Source: Oleispira sp963933055
GTDB lineage: Bacteria; Pseudomonadota; Gammaproteobacteria; Pseudomonadales; Oceanobacteraceae
Assembly: GCA_963933055.1 (NCBI GenBank)
Contig: CAWVSY010000045.1
Coordinates: 1 to 29,698 of the forward strand
DNA length: 29,698 bases
Direction of reading: 5' to 3'
Part shown: piece by piece, positions 16,048 to 22,661 of the stretch
Layout of the letters: each line of letters opens with the position of its first letter
How positions within the stretch are numbered: position 1 is the first letter of the stretch
The notes under the pieces: generated by a model
What the model saw: only the letters and a program-made list of their open reading frames with translations
The model's database searches: none
Told to the model about the DNA's origin: nothing
Translations under genes and position numbers: made by a program

Positions 16048-16257
16048 ATGAAAGCTGGTATCCATCCTGAATACGCTGAACTTGCTGCAACTTGTACTTG
16101 TGGTAATACGTTCACAACTAAATCAACTCGTACTGGTGCTATCCACCTAGACGTATGTTCTTCTTGCCACCCTTTCTACACTGGTAAGCAGAAGACTGTT
16201 GATACTGGCGGTCGTATCGACAAATTCCAGAAGCGTTTCGGTGGCTTCAAGAAGTAA
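16048..16257 (+). CDS. rpmE: 50S ribosomal protein L31, zinc-binding form
   Basis: Ribosomal protein bL31 that bridges the two subunits. The 69 residues have the usual length. Cys16, Cys18, Cys37 and Cys40 (TCTCGN and CSSCHP) show it is the zinc-binding (C+) paralogue rather than the zinc-free one induced under zinc starvation. The C-terminus FQKRFGGFKK is typical. AGGTGA lies 4 nt before the ATG. It has its own promoter, a long leader and a strong terminator, so it is a single-gene transcript. Confidence 0.98.
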   Translation: MKAGIHPEYAELAATCTCGNTFTTKSTRTGAIHLDVCSSCHPFYTGKQKTVDTGGRIDKFQKRFGGFKK

Positions 16258-16277
16258 TTCTTGCACTGAATCCAAAG

Positions 16278-16311
16278 AACGCGCTCAGGATTATCCTCAG
16301 CGCGTTTTTTT
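16278..16311 (+). terminator. Intrinsic terminator of rpmE
   Basis: AACGCGCT (16278-16285) pairs with AGCGCGTT (16299-16306), and inside it AGGA (16287-16290) pairs with TCCT (16294-16297), separated by one C-C mismatch. A run of seven T follows (16305-16311). This is a textbook rho-independent terminator 20 bp after the stop. Confidence 0.92.
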
Positions 16312-16328
16312 ATGCTTGTGAATAGAGA

Positions 16329-16344
16329 GCTGCATTTATGCAGC
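16329..16344. promoter_or_regulatory. Perfect 16-bp palindrome upstream of the 72-residue protein gene
   Basis: GCTGCAT (16329-16335) and ATGCAGC (16338-16344) are separated by two T. The centre is too tight for a good RNA hairpin, so it looks more like a dimeric repressor site. It lies 37 bp before the ATG at 16381, where a promoter for that gene would be. Confidence 0.4.
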
Positions 16345-16380
16345 CCGCCTTAGCAACTAAGTTTATCTTGTGGAAAAAAT

Positions 16381-16599
16381 ATGAATATTAAAGAAATTGC
16401 GATTACCAGTAACCTGCGCAAAAAAATTCAAAAAGCGGTTAAAAATACCAGCATCATCTTTGAAGATGAAAATGGCGATATCGTAGTAAACGTTGAAGCC
16501 TATACCGAAAATACAGCACACACAGGACGTTTTCCTTTAGAAGACATTCTCGGTGAAGATGCTTTGGATTATGATGTAGAGTTTTGGGTGTTTAACTAG
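16381..16599 (+). CDS. Unrecognised 72-residue protein
   Basis: I do not recognise this family. The frame has ATG preceded by TGGA, and it fills the gap between the rpmE terminator and a second hairpin, which supports a real gene. The first 22 residues are basic and helical in character (NLRKKIQKAVKN), and the rest is acidic with beta-like alternation (TSIIFEDENGDIVVNVEAYTE) ending in DYDVEFWVFN. There is no signal peptide, membrane segment or Cys. Convergent with gloC. It is not next to an obvious partner toxin or antitoxin gene. Coding status is likely; function is unknown. Confidence 0.65.
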   Translation: MNIKEIAITSNLRKKIQKAVKNTSIIFEDENGDIVVNVEAYTENTAHTGRFPLEDILGEDALDYDVEFWVFN

Positions 16600-16619
16600 C
16601 TCTACCTCTATTTAGAATC

Positions 16620-16655
16620 AAGCGACGCTAGGTGATGTCATTATCTAGCGTGCTT
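16620..16655. terminator. Hairpin between the 72-residue protein gene and gloC
   Basis: ACGCTAG (16625-16631) pairs with CTAGCGT (16645-16651), and AAGC (16620-16623) with GCTT (16652-16655) outside a single bulged G. The loop is 13 nt. It lies between two convergent genes. There is no strong T-run, so efficiency is uncertain. Confidence 0.5.
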
Positions 16656-16686
16656 AATGTACTTATGAAAAGCCAGCGCTATAACG

Positions 16687-17334
16687 CTAGCCTGCTTTAC
16701 CCGCAACAAAAGGATTTGTACGTCGCTCTTGGCCGAAGGTAGAATTTGGTCCATGCCCTGGTACAAACGTAATATCATCCCCTAATGGAAATAACTTATT
16801 GCGAATTGATGCGACCAATTCCTCATGATTGCCTTGCGGAAAATCAGTACGGCCTATCGAACCTTGAAATAACACATCCCCAACCAATGCTAACTGATCA
16901 TCTTTGCTGTGAAAGATGACATGACCCGGTGTATGTCCTGGGGTATGAATAACATCTAAAGTCACATTGCCGACAGTAACTGTTTCGCCTTCTTCTAACC
17001 AGCGATTCGGTAAAAAGCTGTGCGCCATTGGAAAACCGAACATTTGTGATTGCTGTGGCAGCATATCTAGCCAAAACTTATCATCTAAATGTGGCCCTTC
17101 GACTTCGATATCTTTTAAGTTGGCTAATTCAACCGTGCCACCAACATGATCTAAATGCGCGTGCGTTAATAGAATTTTTGTAATGGTTGCCCCCATCGCA
17201 TCAGCCTGCGCAACAATACGCTCGACTTCGCCACCAGGATCGACCACAGCGGCTTGTTTGGTCTCTTCGCACATGATGATGCTGCAATTCTGTTGAAACG
17301 GTGTCACGGGGACAATGGCGACTTGTAATGGCAT
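16687..17334 (-). CDS. gloC: Metallo-beta-lactamase fold hydrolase, type II glyoxalase (GloC/YcbL-like)
   Basis: Hydrolyses S-lactoylglutathione to lactate and glutathione if it acts like E. coli YcbL (GloC). The 215 residues equal the E. coli length. Metal ligands are in THAHLDH (57-63), HTPGHTPGH, GDVLFQGSIGRTDFP and VPGHGPNS near the C-terminus. QNCSII near residue 15 and GDDITFVPGHGP are shared with YcbL. It follows the transglutaminase-like gene by 33 nt on the same strand, so they may be cotranscribed. A different thioester substrate is possible, since this subgroup is broad. Confidence 0.88.
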   Translation of the reverse strand: MPLQVAIVPVTPFQQNCSIIMCEETKQAAVVDPGGEVERIVAQADAMGATITKILLTHAHLDHVGGTVELANLKDIEVEGPHLDDKFWLDMLPQQSQMFGFPMAHSFLPNRWLEEGETVTVGNVTLDVIHTPGHTPGHVIFHSKDDQLALVGDVLFQGSIGRTDFPQGNHEELVASIRNKLFPLGDDITFVPGHGPNSTFGQERRTNPFVAGKAG

Positions 17335-17367
17335 GGGAGTGCTCTCTTAAATATTTAACAATTATTT

Positions 17368-18858
17368 TTAAAATGCTTCTATTCTAGGTATTTTACCTTT
17401 GTACTGCGGCATAGTCATACCAGCGTTTGCATTTACATAAGTTGGGTCGGCGATTGTGTAGCGCTTGCCGTTAAATTTCCAGTTATCTCCTTGAACTGGC
17501 TGACTAAACTGGACGGCGGTCGCAACATGGCCTGGAAATTCAACAATGACGACATCTAACTTAAGTAGTGACTCCGCTAACCAAGCAAATAATGCGGCTC
17601 TATCTTCACAGTCGGAATAAGGGTAGTGAAGCGTTTCTAAAGGAAATAAATAATTTTCTTGATGGAATTGATCGCCATCGGTTTTATATTTAAAAGCCGT
17701 TTGTACAAAGCGCAATAAGCGATTAATAGCTTCAGTTTCAGTGTGACCTTCAATAACAGGTTTTAATTGAGTTAATAAACTATAAGCTGTTTCACTGGGC
17801 ATACCTGCAGAAAAGTAATTTTCTAAATCCAATTGAGGGAAGGTACTAAAATAATTAACCATGTCTTTAGCATAAGAAATTGAAATATCGAATTTTTCAT
17901 TATCGTAGACAAAAGATAAGTTACGTTTTATTTTCTGCTTGTTTGCAATAAATTTATTAGGATCTGAGAAATCTAAATTTCTTGTTCCATCTAAGTGCTT
18001 TCCGCTATAGGTAAATACGCTTCCAGGTTTCATTGCTTTTTCATTAAGAGAAACTGAATAATAGCGTTGGTTATCTAGGGTGAAGTAGGTTGTGCTAAAT
18101 AATTTTTGCTTTGAAGGCATTAGCAGGAATATTTGATCGTTATAGGCAACGCGTGCATTGAATCCTGCTTTAACTAATAAAAACCAAGAGGTTAGTTGTC
18201 GGCTTGCTTGATTGCGTTGGTTTGAGCCTTGAAGTTCTCGTGAAAATTGATCAAATAATAATGCAGTCCCCCAATCATTTAACTTCAAATCTTTTGCTGT
18301 ATTAGACAGTTGTTCAATGATGTCTTTATGCGGTTGTGTTGCTAACTGTTTCCAGTAACTTGCAATTGATTGATTGCTAATTTTACTGCGAAAATTTTTC
18401 TTGAAATCTTTATGGTATTTTATTGATATTTTTTCGCCAAAAAAATCAAACTTAGCTGTTCGTGAATTAATATCTTTTTTAATGTTTGGGACATTTTCTT
18501 TTTTAGGTGTTGCTGTAACAACCGGATCTACAATAGGCTCGATGAAGATGGGTTTTATTGTTTCTTTAATTGATTCAGGTTCTTCAATTACAGTGATTGG
18601 CTTGGCAGTAGGAATGCTGGAAGGCTTAGGTTCGGGGTCGCGTTTTATGGTTTTTTGTACTTCAACAGACTCCCACTTTTTATTCAGAAAACCGATGAAG
18701 GCTTTATCATTTTCATCAAGGTAATTTTTAAATTCGTCTTGAGTTTTTTTTAACCATTGCTCATATTCGTCATTATTTGCTTGGCTGTTTACGCTGCTTA
18801 TTGAAAATCCAATAATGCATAGGCTAGAAATGATATTAAGAAATAATGAACGCTTCAT
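17368..18858 (-). CDS. Periplasmic transglutaminase-like cysteine protein
   Basis: Predicted exported protein of 496 residues. A signal peptide covers about 1-27 (cleavage after SVNSQA). Residues 30-63 form a charged helix with the pattern EF..YL.E.DKAF..FL..KW, which reminds me of the short N-terminal DUF3393 part of MltC-type proteins. A Pro/Lys/Glu-rich linker fills about 65-130. The C-terminal third is transglutaminase-like, with a triad of Cys417 (YSDCEDRAALFAWL), His444 (FPGHVATAV) and Asp471 (YTIADPTY). A protease or amidase on the envelope is possible; the substrate is unknown. The gene is visibly more AT-rich than its neighbours. It is downstream of the LPP20 gene, but a terminator stands between them. 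Confidence 0.75.
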   Translation of the reverse strand: MKRSLFLNIISSLCIIGFSISSVNSQANNDEYEQWLKKTQDEFKNYLDENDKAFIGFLNKKWESVEVQKTIKRDPEPKPSSIPTAKPITVIEEPESIKETIKPIFIEPIVDPVVTATPKKENVPNIKKDINSRTAKFDFFGEKISIKYHKDFKKNFRSKISNQSIASYWKQLATQPHKDIIEQLSNTAKDLKLNDWGTALLFDQFSRELQGSNQRNQASRQLTSWFLLVKAGFNARVAYNDQIFLLMPSKQKLFSTTYFTLDNQRYYSVSLNEKAMKPGSVFTYSGKHLDGTRNLDFSDPNKFIANKQKIKRNLSFVYDNEKFDISISYAKDMVNYFSTFPQLDLENYFSAGMPSETAYSLLTQLKPVIEGHTETEAINRLLRFVQTAFKYKTDGDQFHQENYLFPLETLHYPYSDCEDRAALFAWLAESLLKLDVVIVEFPGHVATAVQFSQPVQGDNWKFNGKRYTIADPTYVNANAGMTMPQYKGKIPRIEAF

Positions 18859-18894
18859 TGATTAAACCTTTTATTAAATCAGAAAATGAAAAGC

Positions 18895-18924
18895 AAAAAA
18901 AACCGACATTAAGTCGGCTTTTTT
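18895..18924 (-). terminator. Intrinsic terminator of the LPP20 gene
   Basis: On the minus strand CCGAC pairs with GTCGG (plus 18903-18907 and 18913-18917) across 5 nt, followed by eight T (plus A-run 18895-18902). A T-run on the plus side (18919-18924) extends the stem as A-T pairs. It lies 14 bp after the LPP20 stop. Confidence 0.85.
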
Positions 18925-18937
18925 ATAAATAACAATG

Positions 18938-19519
18938 TTAGTTATTCATGTTAGCAATTTCAGCCGCTAGCTCATCTTGAGCTTTGCTTGCTTGAAATTT
19001 CTGCCATAGCGCTTGGTCATTTTTCATTGACGTTTTTAGTGCTTGTTCAGCCAGTTGACTAACCGTTTCTGGGCTTAAGCCTACCAATACAACAATGCCA
19101 CCCGTTGGTGTTGGCATTTGACGGAAAATGCGTGAGCCAACCAGTGTTTCTTTGGTGATTTGCTTCGTTACTGACGTATTTACCTGATCAACGGTTTCAC
19201 TATCACCAGCGCCAGTGGTTTCAGAGTATTGCTTAATCATATTCTGAACTTCAACTTTCATGGTTTGTGCTAATTCAACACGAGCCGCCGTTGCAGCCAT
19301 TTGCTTCATAAAGTTGGCACCAGCGCCTGACTTGTCTGCATAACCAACAGCCGATAGGTCAAGATCGGCAATTGGAGCACCACAAACCCATTCTGGAGCA
19401 GGTTGATTTGAACCATCAGCAAACACACAGCTAGCAACGGCTTGAGGTGCTGGTTCATTCGAGCTACAAGCTGCTAATAAAGTAGCTGTGCCGGCAAGTA
19501 TAAGTGAACGAAATTTCAT
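18938..19519 (-). CDS. LPP20-family lipoprotein
   Basis: Predicted outer- or inner-membrane lipoprotein. The signal peptide ends in Leu-Ala-Ala-Cys with Cys18 lipidated. Two further cysteines (31 and 46) flank a short APEW segment and could form a disulfide. The core, AVGYADKSGAGANFMKQMAATAARVELAQTM (within 58-92), then ETVDQVNTSVTKQITKETLVGSRI, is the LPP20 domain. I chose the ATG at 19519 because AGGGAG lies 8 nt upstream and the signal peptide then starts properly; the open frame extends 9 codons further. LPP20 members include flagellar FlgP, but this one is not in a flagellar cluster. Confidence 0.87.
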   Translation of the reverse strand: MKFRSLILAGTATLLAACSSNEPAPQAVASCVFADGSNQPAPEWVCGAPIADLDLSAVGYADKSGAGANFMKQMAATAARVELAQTMKVEVQNMIKQYSETTGAGDSETVDQVNTSVTKQITKETLVGSRIFRQMPTPTGGIVVLVGLSPETVSQLAEQALKTSMKNDQALWQKFQASKAQDELAAEIANMNN

Positions 19520-19608
19520 CTTCTTCTCCCTGAGATAGGATCGCATTAATGCAATTAAATTGTGGATTTCAGCATAGCGTATGCCTCGGCAAATTACTAT
19601 AAGCCCAT

Positions 19609-19640
19609 AAAAAAACCGCAGCTATCTGAGACAGCTACGG
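19609..19640 (-). terminator. Intrinsic terminator of serA
   Basis: On the minus strand CCGTAGCT pairs with AGCTGCGG (plus 19616-19623 and 19633-19640), 8 bp with one T-G pair and a 9-nt loop, followed by seven T (plus A-run 19609-19615). It lies 32 bp after the serA stop. Confidence 0.9.
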
Positions 19641-19672
19641 CTTTCATATTATTGCTTAATCACTCGTGGCGA

Positions 19673-20902
19673 TTAGAACAAACGGCGTACTTTAATCGTA
19701 CCATCAACGCTTTGAATCTTATCAAGTGCTAGCTCGCTTGCGCCAGCATCTACGTCAATTACTACATAACCGATGTCACCAAAGGTTTGCAGGTACTGGC
19801 CGCAAATGTTGACATTGTTTTCAGCAAGAATCGAGTTGATCGCGTTCATAATACCAGGCTTATTCTGGTGAACGTGCAAGATACGGTGCTGATCAGGGTG
19901 AGCAGGTAGCGCCACTTCTGGGAAGTTAACCGCAGAAATAGTCGTGCCGTTATCGCTGTACTTACCGAGTTTCTCAGCGACTTCTAAGCCGATGTTAGCT
20001 TGCGCTTCCATGGTAGAACCACCTACGTGAGGCGTAAGAATCACGTTGTCAAACTCACGTAATGGCGTAATGAATTCTTCGTCGTTTGAGCGAGGCTCAA
20101 CTGGGAATACATCAACCGCAGCGCCTAATAGCTTCTTGCTGCGAACAGCATCGGCTAGAGCGTCGATATCAACAACCGTGCCGCGAGAAGCGTTCATCAT
20201 GATCGCGCCTTGCTTCATCTGTGCGAATTGCTCAGGGCCCATCATCCACTTAGTTGCAGCCGTTTCTGGAACGTGTAATGAAACAACGTCAGACATGCCT
20301 AGTAGTTCTTCCATCGTCGCAACTTGAGTTGCGTTACCAAGAGGAAGTTTAGTTACTACGTCATAGAAGAATACTTCCATACCCATAGATTCAGCCATCA
20401 CAGAAAGCTGAGTACCAATGCTGCCGTAACCGACGATGCCTAACTTCTTGCCACGAATCTCAAAAGAGTTAACCGCAGATTTTACCCATTCGCCACGGTG
20501 ACACTGAGCGCTTTTTTCAGGTACGCCACGCATCAATAAGATGGCTTGAGCGATGGATAGTTCAGCAACAGAGCGAGTATTTGAATAAGGTGCGTTAAAG
20601 ACACAGATACCACGTTCGGTGGCCGCTTTAAGGTCAACTTGGTTAGTACCGATGCAGAAACAACCGACCGCAATTAACTTTTCTGCGGCATCAAAAATGT
20701 CAGCAGTTAATTGTGTGCGAGAGCGGATACCAACGAAGTGTGCGTCTTTGATACGCTCTTTCAGTTCGTCTTCAGGCAAAGCCGACTTTACGTAGTCGAT
20801 GTTGCTATAACCAGCAGCTGTCAATGTATCTACAGCGCTCTGGTGTACGCCTTCAAGTAGTAGGAACTTGATTTTGCTTTTATCAAGAGAAGTTTGGCTC
20901 AT
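19673..20902 (-). CDS. serA: D-3-phosphoglycerate dehydrogenase
   Basis: Oxidises 3-phosphoglycerate, the first step of serine synthesis, and can also reduce 2-oxoglutarate to D-2-hydroxyglutarate. From the ATG at 20902 it has 409 residues (E. coli 410). The NAD fold has GYGSIG (158-163). Arg240, Glu269 and His292 are the catalytic residues with the E. coli numbers. The C-terminal ACT domain keeps the serine-binding HxHxN set (His343, His345, Asn347), so feedback inhibition by serine is expected. I rejected a start 32 codons upstream, which would consist of promoter sequence. Divergent from the D-2-hydroxyglutarate dehydrogenase gene. Confidence 0.97.
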   Translation of the reverse strand: MSQTSLDKSKIKFLLLEGVHQSAVDTLTAAGYSNIDYVKSALPEDELKERIKDAHFVGIRSRTQLTADIFDAAEKLIAVGCFCIGTNQVDLKAATERGICVFNAPYSNTRSVAELSIAQAILLMRGVPEKSAQCHRGEWVKSAVNSFEIRGKKLGIVGYGSIGTQLSVMAESMGMEVFFYDVVTKLPLGNATQVATMEELLGMSDVVSLHVPETAATKWMMGPEQFAQMKQGAIMMNASRGTVVDIDALADAVRSKKLLGAAVDVFPVEPRSNDEEFITPLREFDNVILTPHVGGSTMEAQANIGLEVAEKLGKYSDNGTTISAVNFPEVALPAHPDQHRILHVHQNKPGIMNAINSILAENNVNICGQYLQTFGDIGYVVIDVDAGASELALDKIQSVDGTIKVRRLF

Positions 20903-20919
20903 GATGGTACCTATCGTTG

Positions 20920-20968
20920 GAATATAAAATCCGGTTTGAATATAAAATTCACGCGAATCTTTGATCAA
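20920..20968 (-). promoter_or_regulatory. serA promoter with an 11-bp direct repeat
   Basis: On the minus strand TTGATC (plus 20963-20968) and TATATT (plus 20939-20944) are spaced by 18 bp, giving a leader of about 30 nt. The sequence GAATATAAAAT (plus strand) occurs twice, at 20920-20930 and 20938-20948, so one copy covers the -10 and the other the start region. Confidence 0.5.
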
Positions 20969-21020
20969 TTGGTCGGCTTTTTGCTTAACCCGTTTCAATC
21001 AAAGGCTCTGAAAAATTAGG

Positions 21021-21144
21021 CGCGTATGCTAACATATGCGGCAATTAAAGTGTCCCCCTTTGATGGGGACTGATGATGAAAAGTTTGTGTTTTTGATGTG
21101 AATTTTTTGCATGTTCAGAAAAAAATAGACTTTCAAGCGTCTAT
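21021..21144. promoter_or_regulatory. serA/D-2-hydroxyglutarate dehydrogenase intergenic region: three inverted repeats
   Basis: The 312-bp gap (20903-21214) holds no gene beyond the serA promoter. It contains CGCGTATG/CATATGCG (21021-21028 and 21033-21040, one mismatch), a perfect GTCCCC/GGGGAC hairpin (21052-21057 and 21065-21070) and ATAGAC/GTCTAT (21125-21130 and 21139-21144). These may be regulator sites serving both genes. I could not place a convincing promoter for the plus-strand gene; TAAAAT at 21161-21166 is the best -10. Confidence 0.35.
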
Positions 21145-21214
21145 AAAGTGAAAAATTCAGTAAAATACAACGCATACGCATTAATATGTACCACTTAAGT
21201 AAGCGGATATTTAG

Positions 21215-22633
21215 ATGACACAGTCTCAGACTTCTTTAAGCCAAGTAGAATTAGAAAGCCAACTAAAAGCCATTGTTGGTGATGATAAAGTGAAAACGGA
21301 TGCGGATTCGTTAGAAACCTTTGGTAAGGACTGGACTAAGATCTATCCGCCAAATCCTTCCGCCATTGTATTTCCTAAAACCACTGAGCAAGTGCAAGCG
21401 ATCGTTAAATTCGCCAATGAGCATCAAGTATCTTTAGTGCCTTCCGGTGGTCGTACGGGCTTAAGTGCTGGCGCTGTTGCAGCCAATGGCGAAGTGGTTG
21501 TTGCGTTTGATTATATGAACAGCATCTCTGGCTTCAATGCGATGGATAAAACAGTTCGTTGTGGCGCGGGTGTGATCACCGAGCAGTTACAAAATTATGC
21601 AGAAGAACAGGGTTTGTTTTACCCAGTCGATTTCGCATCGGCTGGCTCTAGCCAGATTGGTGGCAACATTGGCACCAACGCGGGCGGCATTAAAGTTATT
21701 CGTTATGGTATGACCCGGGATTGGGTTGCTGGTTTAACGGTTGTGACCGGTAAGGGCGATATTCTAGAGCTGAATAAAGATTTAGTGAAGAACAATACGG
21801 GTTACGATATGCGTCAGTTGTTTATCGGCGGTGAAGGAACATTAGGCTTTGTGACTGAAGCAACGATGCGTCTAACACGTCCGGCGAAAAACTTAACGGT
21901 ATTGGTATTGGGTGTGCCTGAGTTCGAGGCCATTATGAGCGTATTGAATACTTTTCAAACGAACATTGACCTAACCGCGTTTGAGTTCTTCTCTGATAAA
22001 GCGATGCGTAAAGTCGTGGCTCGCGGTGATGTTCCTGCCCCGTTTGAAACCGAAGCTGAATATTACGCGTTATTAGAATTTGAAGCTGAAACCGAAGGTC
22101 ATATCGATCAAGCGATGGAGTTGTTCGAGAAGTGTATGGAAGAAGGCTGGGTATTAGACGGCGTAATGAGCCAGTCTGAAACTCAAGCGCAAAACCTATG
22201 GCGCTTACGTGAAGACATTTCTGAAACGATTGCTGAATGGACACCGTATAAAAACGACATTTCTGTGGTTGTTTCTAAAGTGCCACCTTTCTTAAATGAA
22301 ATCGAAGAAGTTGTTAAGCGTGAATATCCAGATTTTGAAATTATTTGGTTTGGTCACATTGGTGATGGCAATTTGCACTTGAATATCTTAAAGCCGGATG
22401 ATTTGGCAAAAGAGATTTTCTTTGAACAGTGCGCCAAAGTATCGACTTGGGTATTTGAAATTGTTGAGAAATACAAGGGTTCAGTTTCTGCAGAGCATGG
22501 CGTAGGCATGACCAAGAAGCCGTATCTTGAATATACTCGCAGTGCGGCTGAGATCGGCTATATGCGTGCTGTAAAGGCGGTTTTTGACCCGAATAATATT
22601 ATGAACCCTGGCAAGCTAATTGATATGCAATAA
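21215..22633 (+). CDS. FAD-linked D-2-hydroxyglutarate dehydrogenase
   Basis: Flavoprotein of 472 residues in the GlcD/D-lactate dehydrogenase family. The FAD-binding domain has PSGGRTGLSAGAV (77-89) and GGNIGTNAGGIKVIRYGMTRDWVAGL; the C-terminal cap has HIGDGNLHLN and EHGVGMTKKPYL, ending PNNIMNPGKL. Alone it could be a D-lactate or glycolate enzyme, but its place divergent from serA points to D-2-hydroxyglutarate: in Pseudomonas this pair is known, from memory, to couple, the dehydrogenase removing the D-2-hydroxyglutarate that SerA forms and passing electrons to the respiratory chain via ETF. The ribosome-binding site is weak. Confidence 0.88.
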   Translation: MTQSQTSLSQVELESQLKAIVGDDKVKTDADSLETFGKDWTKIYPPNPSAIVFPKTTEQVQAIVKFANEHQVSLVPSGGRTGLSAGAVAANGEVVVAFDYMNSISGFNAMDKTVRCGAGVITEQLQNYAEEQGLFYPVDFASAGSSQIGGNIGTNAGGIKVIRYGMTRDWVAGLTVVTGKGDILELNKDLVKNNTGYDMRQLFIGGEGTLGFVTEATMRLTRPAKNLTVLVLGVPEFEAIMSVLNTFQTNIDLTAFEFFSDKAMRKVVARGDVPAPFETEAEYYALLEFEAETEGHIDQAMELFEKCMEEGWVLDGVMSQSETQAQNLWRLREDISETIAEWTPYKNDISVVVSKVPPFLNEIEEVVKREYPDFEIIWFGHIGDGNLHLNILKPDDLAKEIFFEQCAKVSTWVFEIVEKYKGSVSAEHGVGMTKKPYLEYTRSAAEIGYMRAVKAVFDPNNIMNPGKLIDMQ

Positions 22634-22642
22634 TTTTAATTA

Positions 22643-22661
22643 GTTATTTGTAGATAATAAC
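22643..22661. terminator. Weak AT hairpin between the dehydrogenase and PAS-GGDEF genes
   Basis: GTTATT (22643-22648) pairs with AATAAC (22656-22661) across 7 nt, overlapping the PAS-GGDEF stop codon (22644-22646). The two convergent stops are only 10 bp apart. The stem is short and AT-only apart from one pair, so it is a doubtful terminator. Confidence 0.25.

Noticed and set aside
15843..16115. 91-codon N-terminal extension of priA on the minus strand
   Set aside because: It overlaps the rpmE leader and start codon, does not resemble PriA, and the ATG at 15842 aligns with the family start.
16381..16599. Toxin or antitoxin gene
   Set aside because: No partner frame overlaps or adjoins it and no known motif is visible.
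19520..19546. Nine-codon extension of the LPP20 lipoprotein
   Set aside because: It would overlap the ribosome-binding site and spoil the signal peptide start at 19519.
20903..20998. 32-codon N-terminal extension of serA
   Set aside because: It covers the serA promoter and direct repeat; the ATG at 20902 gives the E. coli length and exact catalytic numbering.
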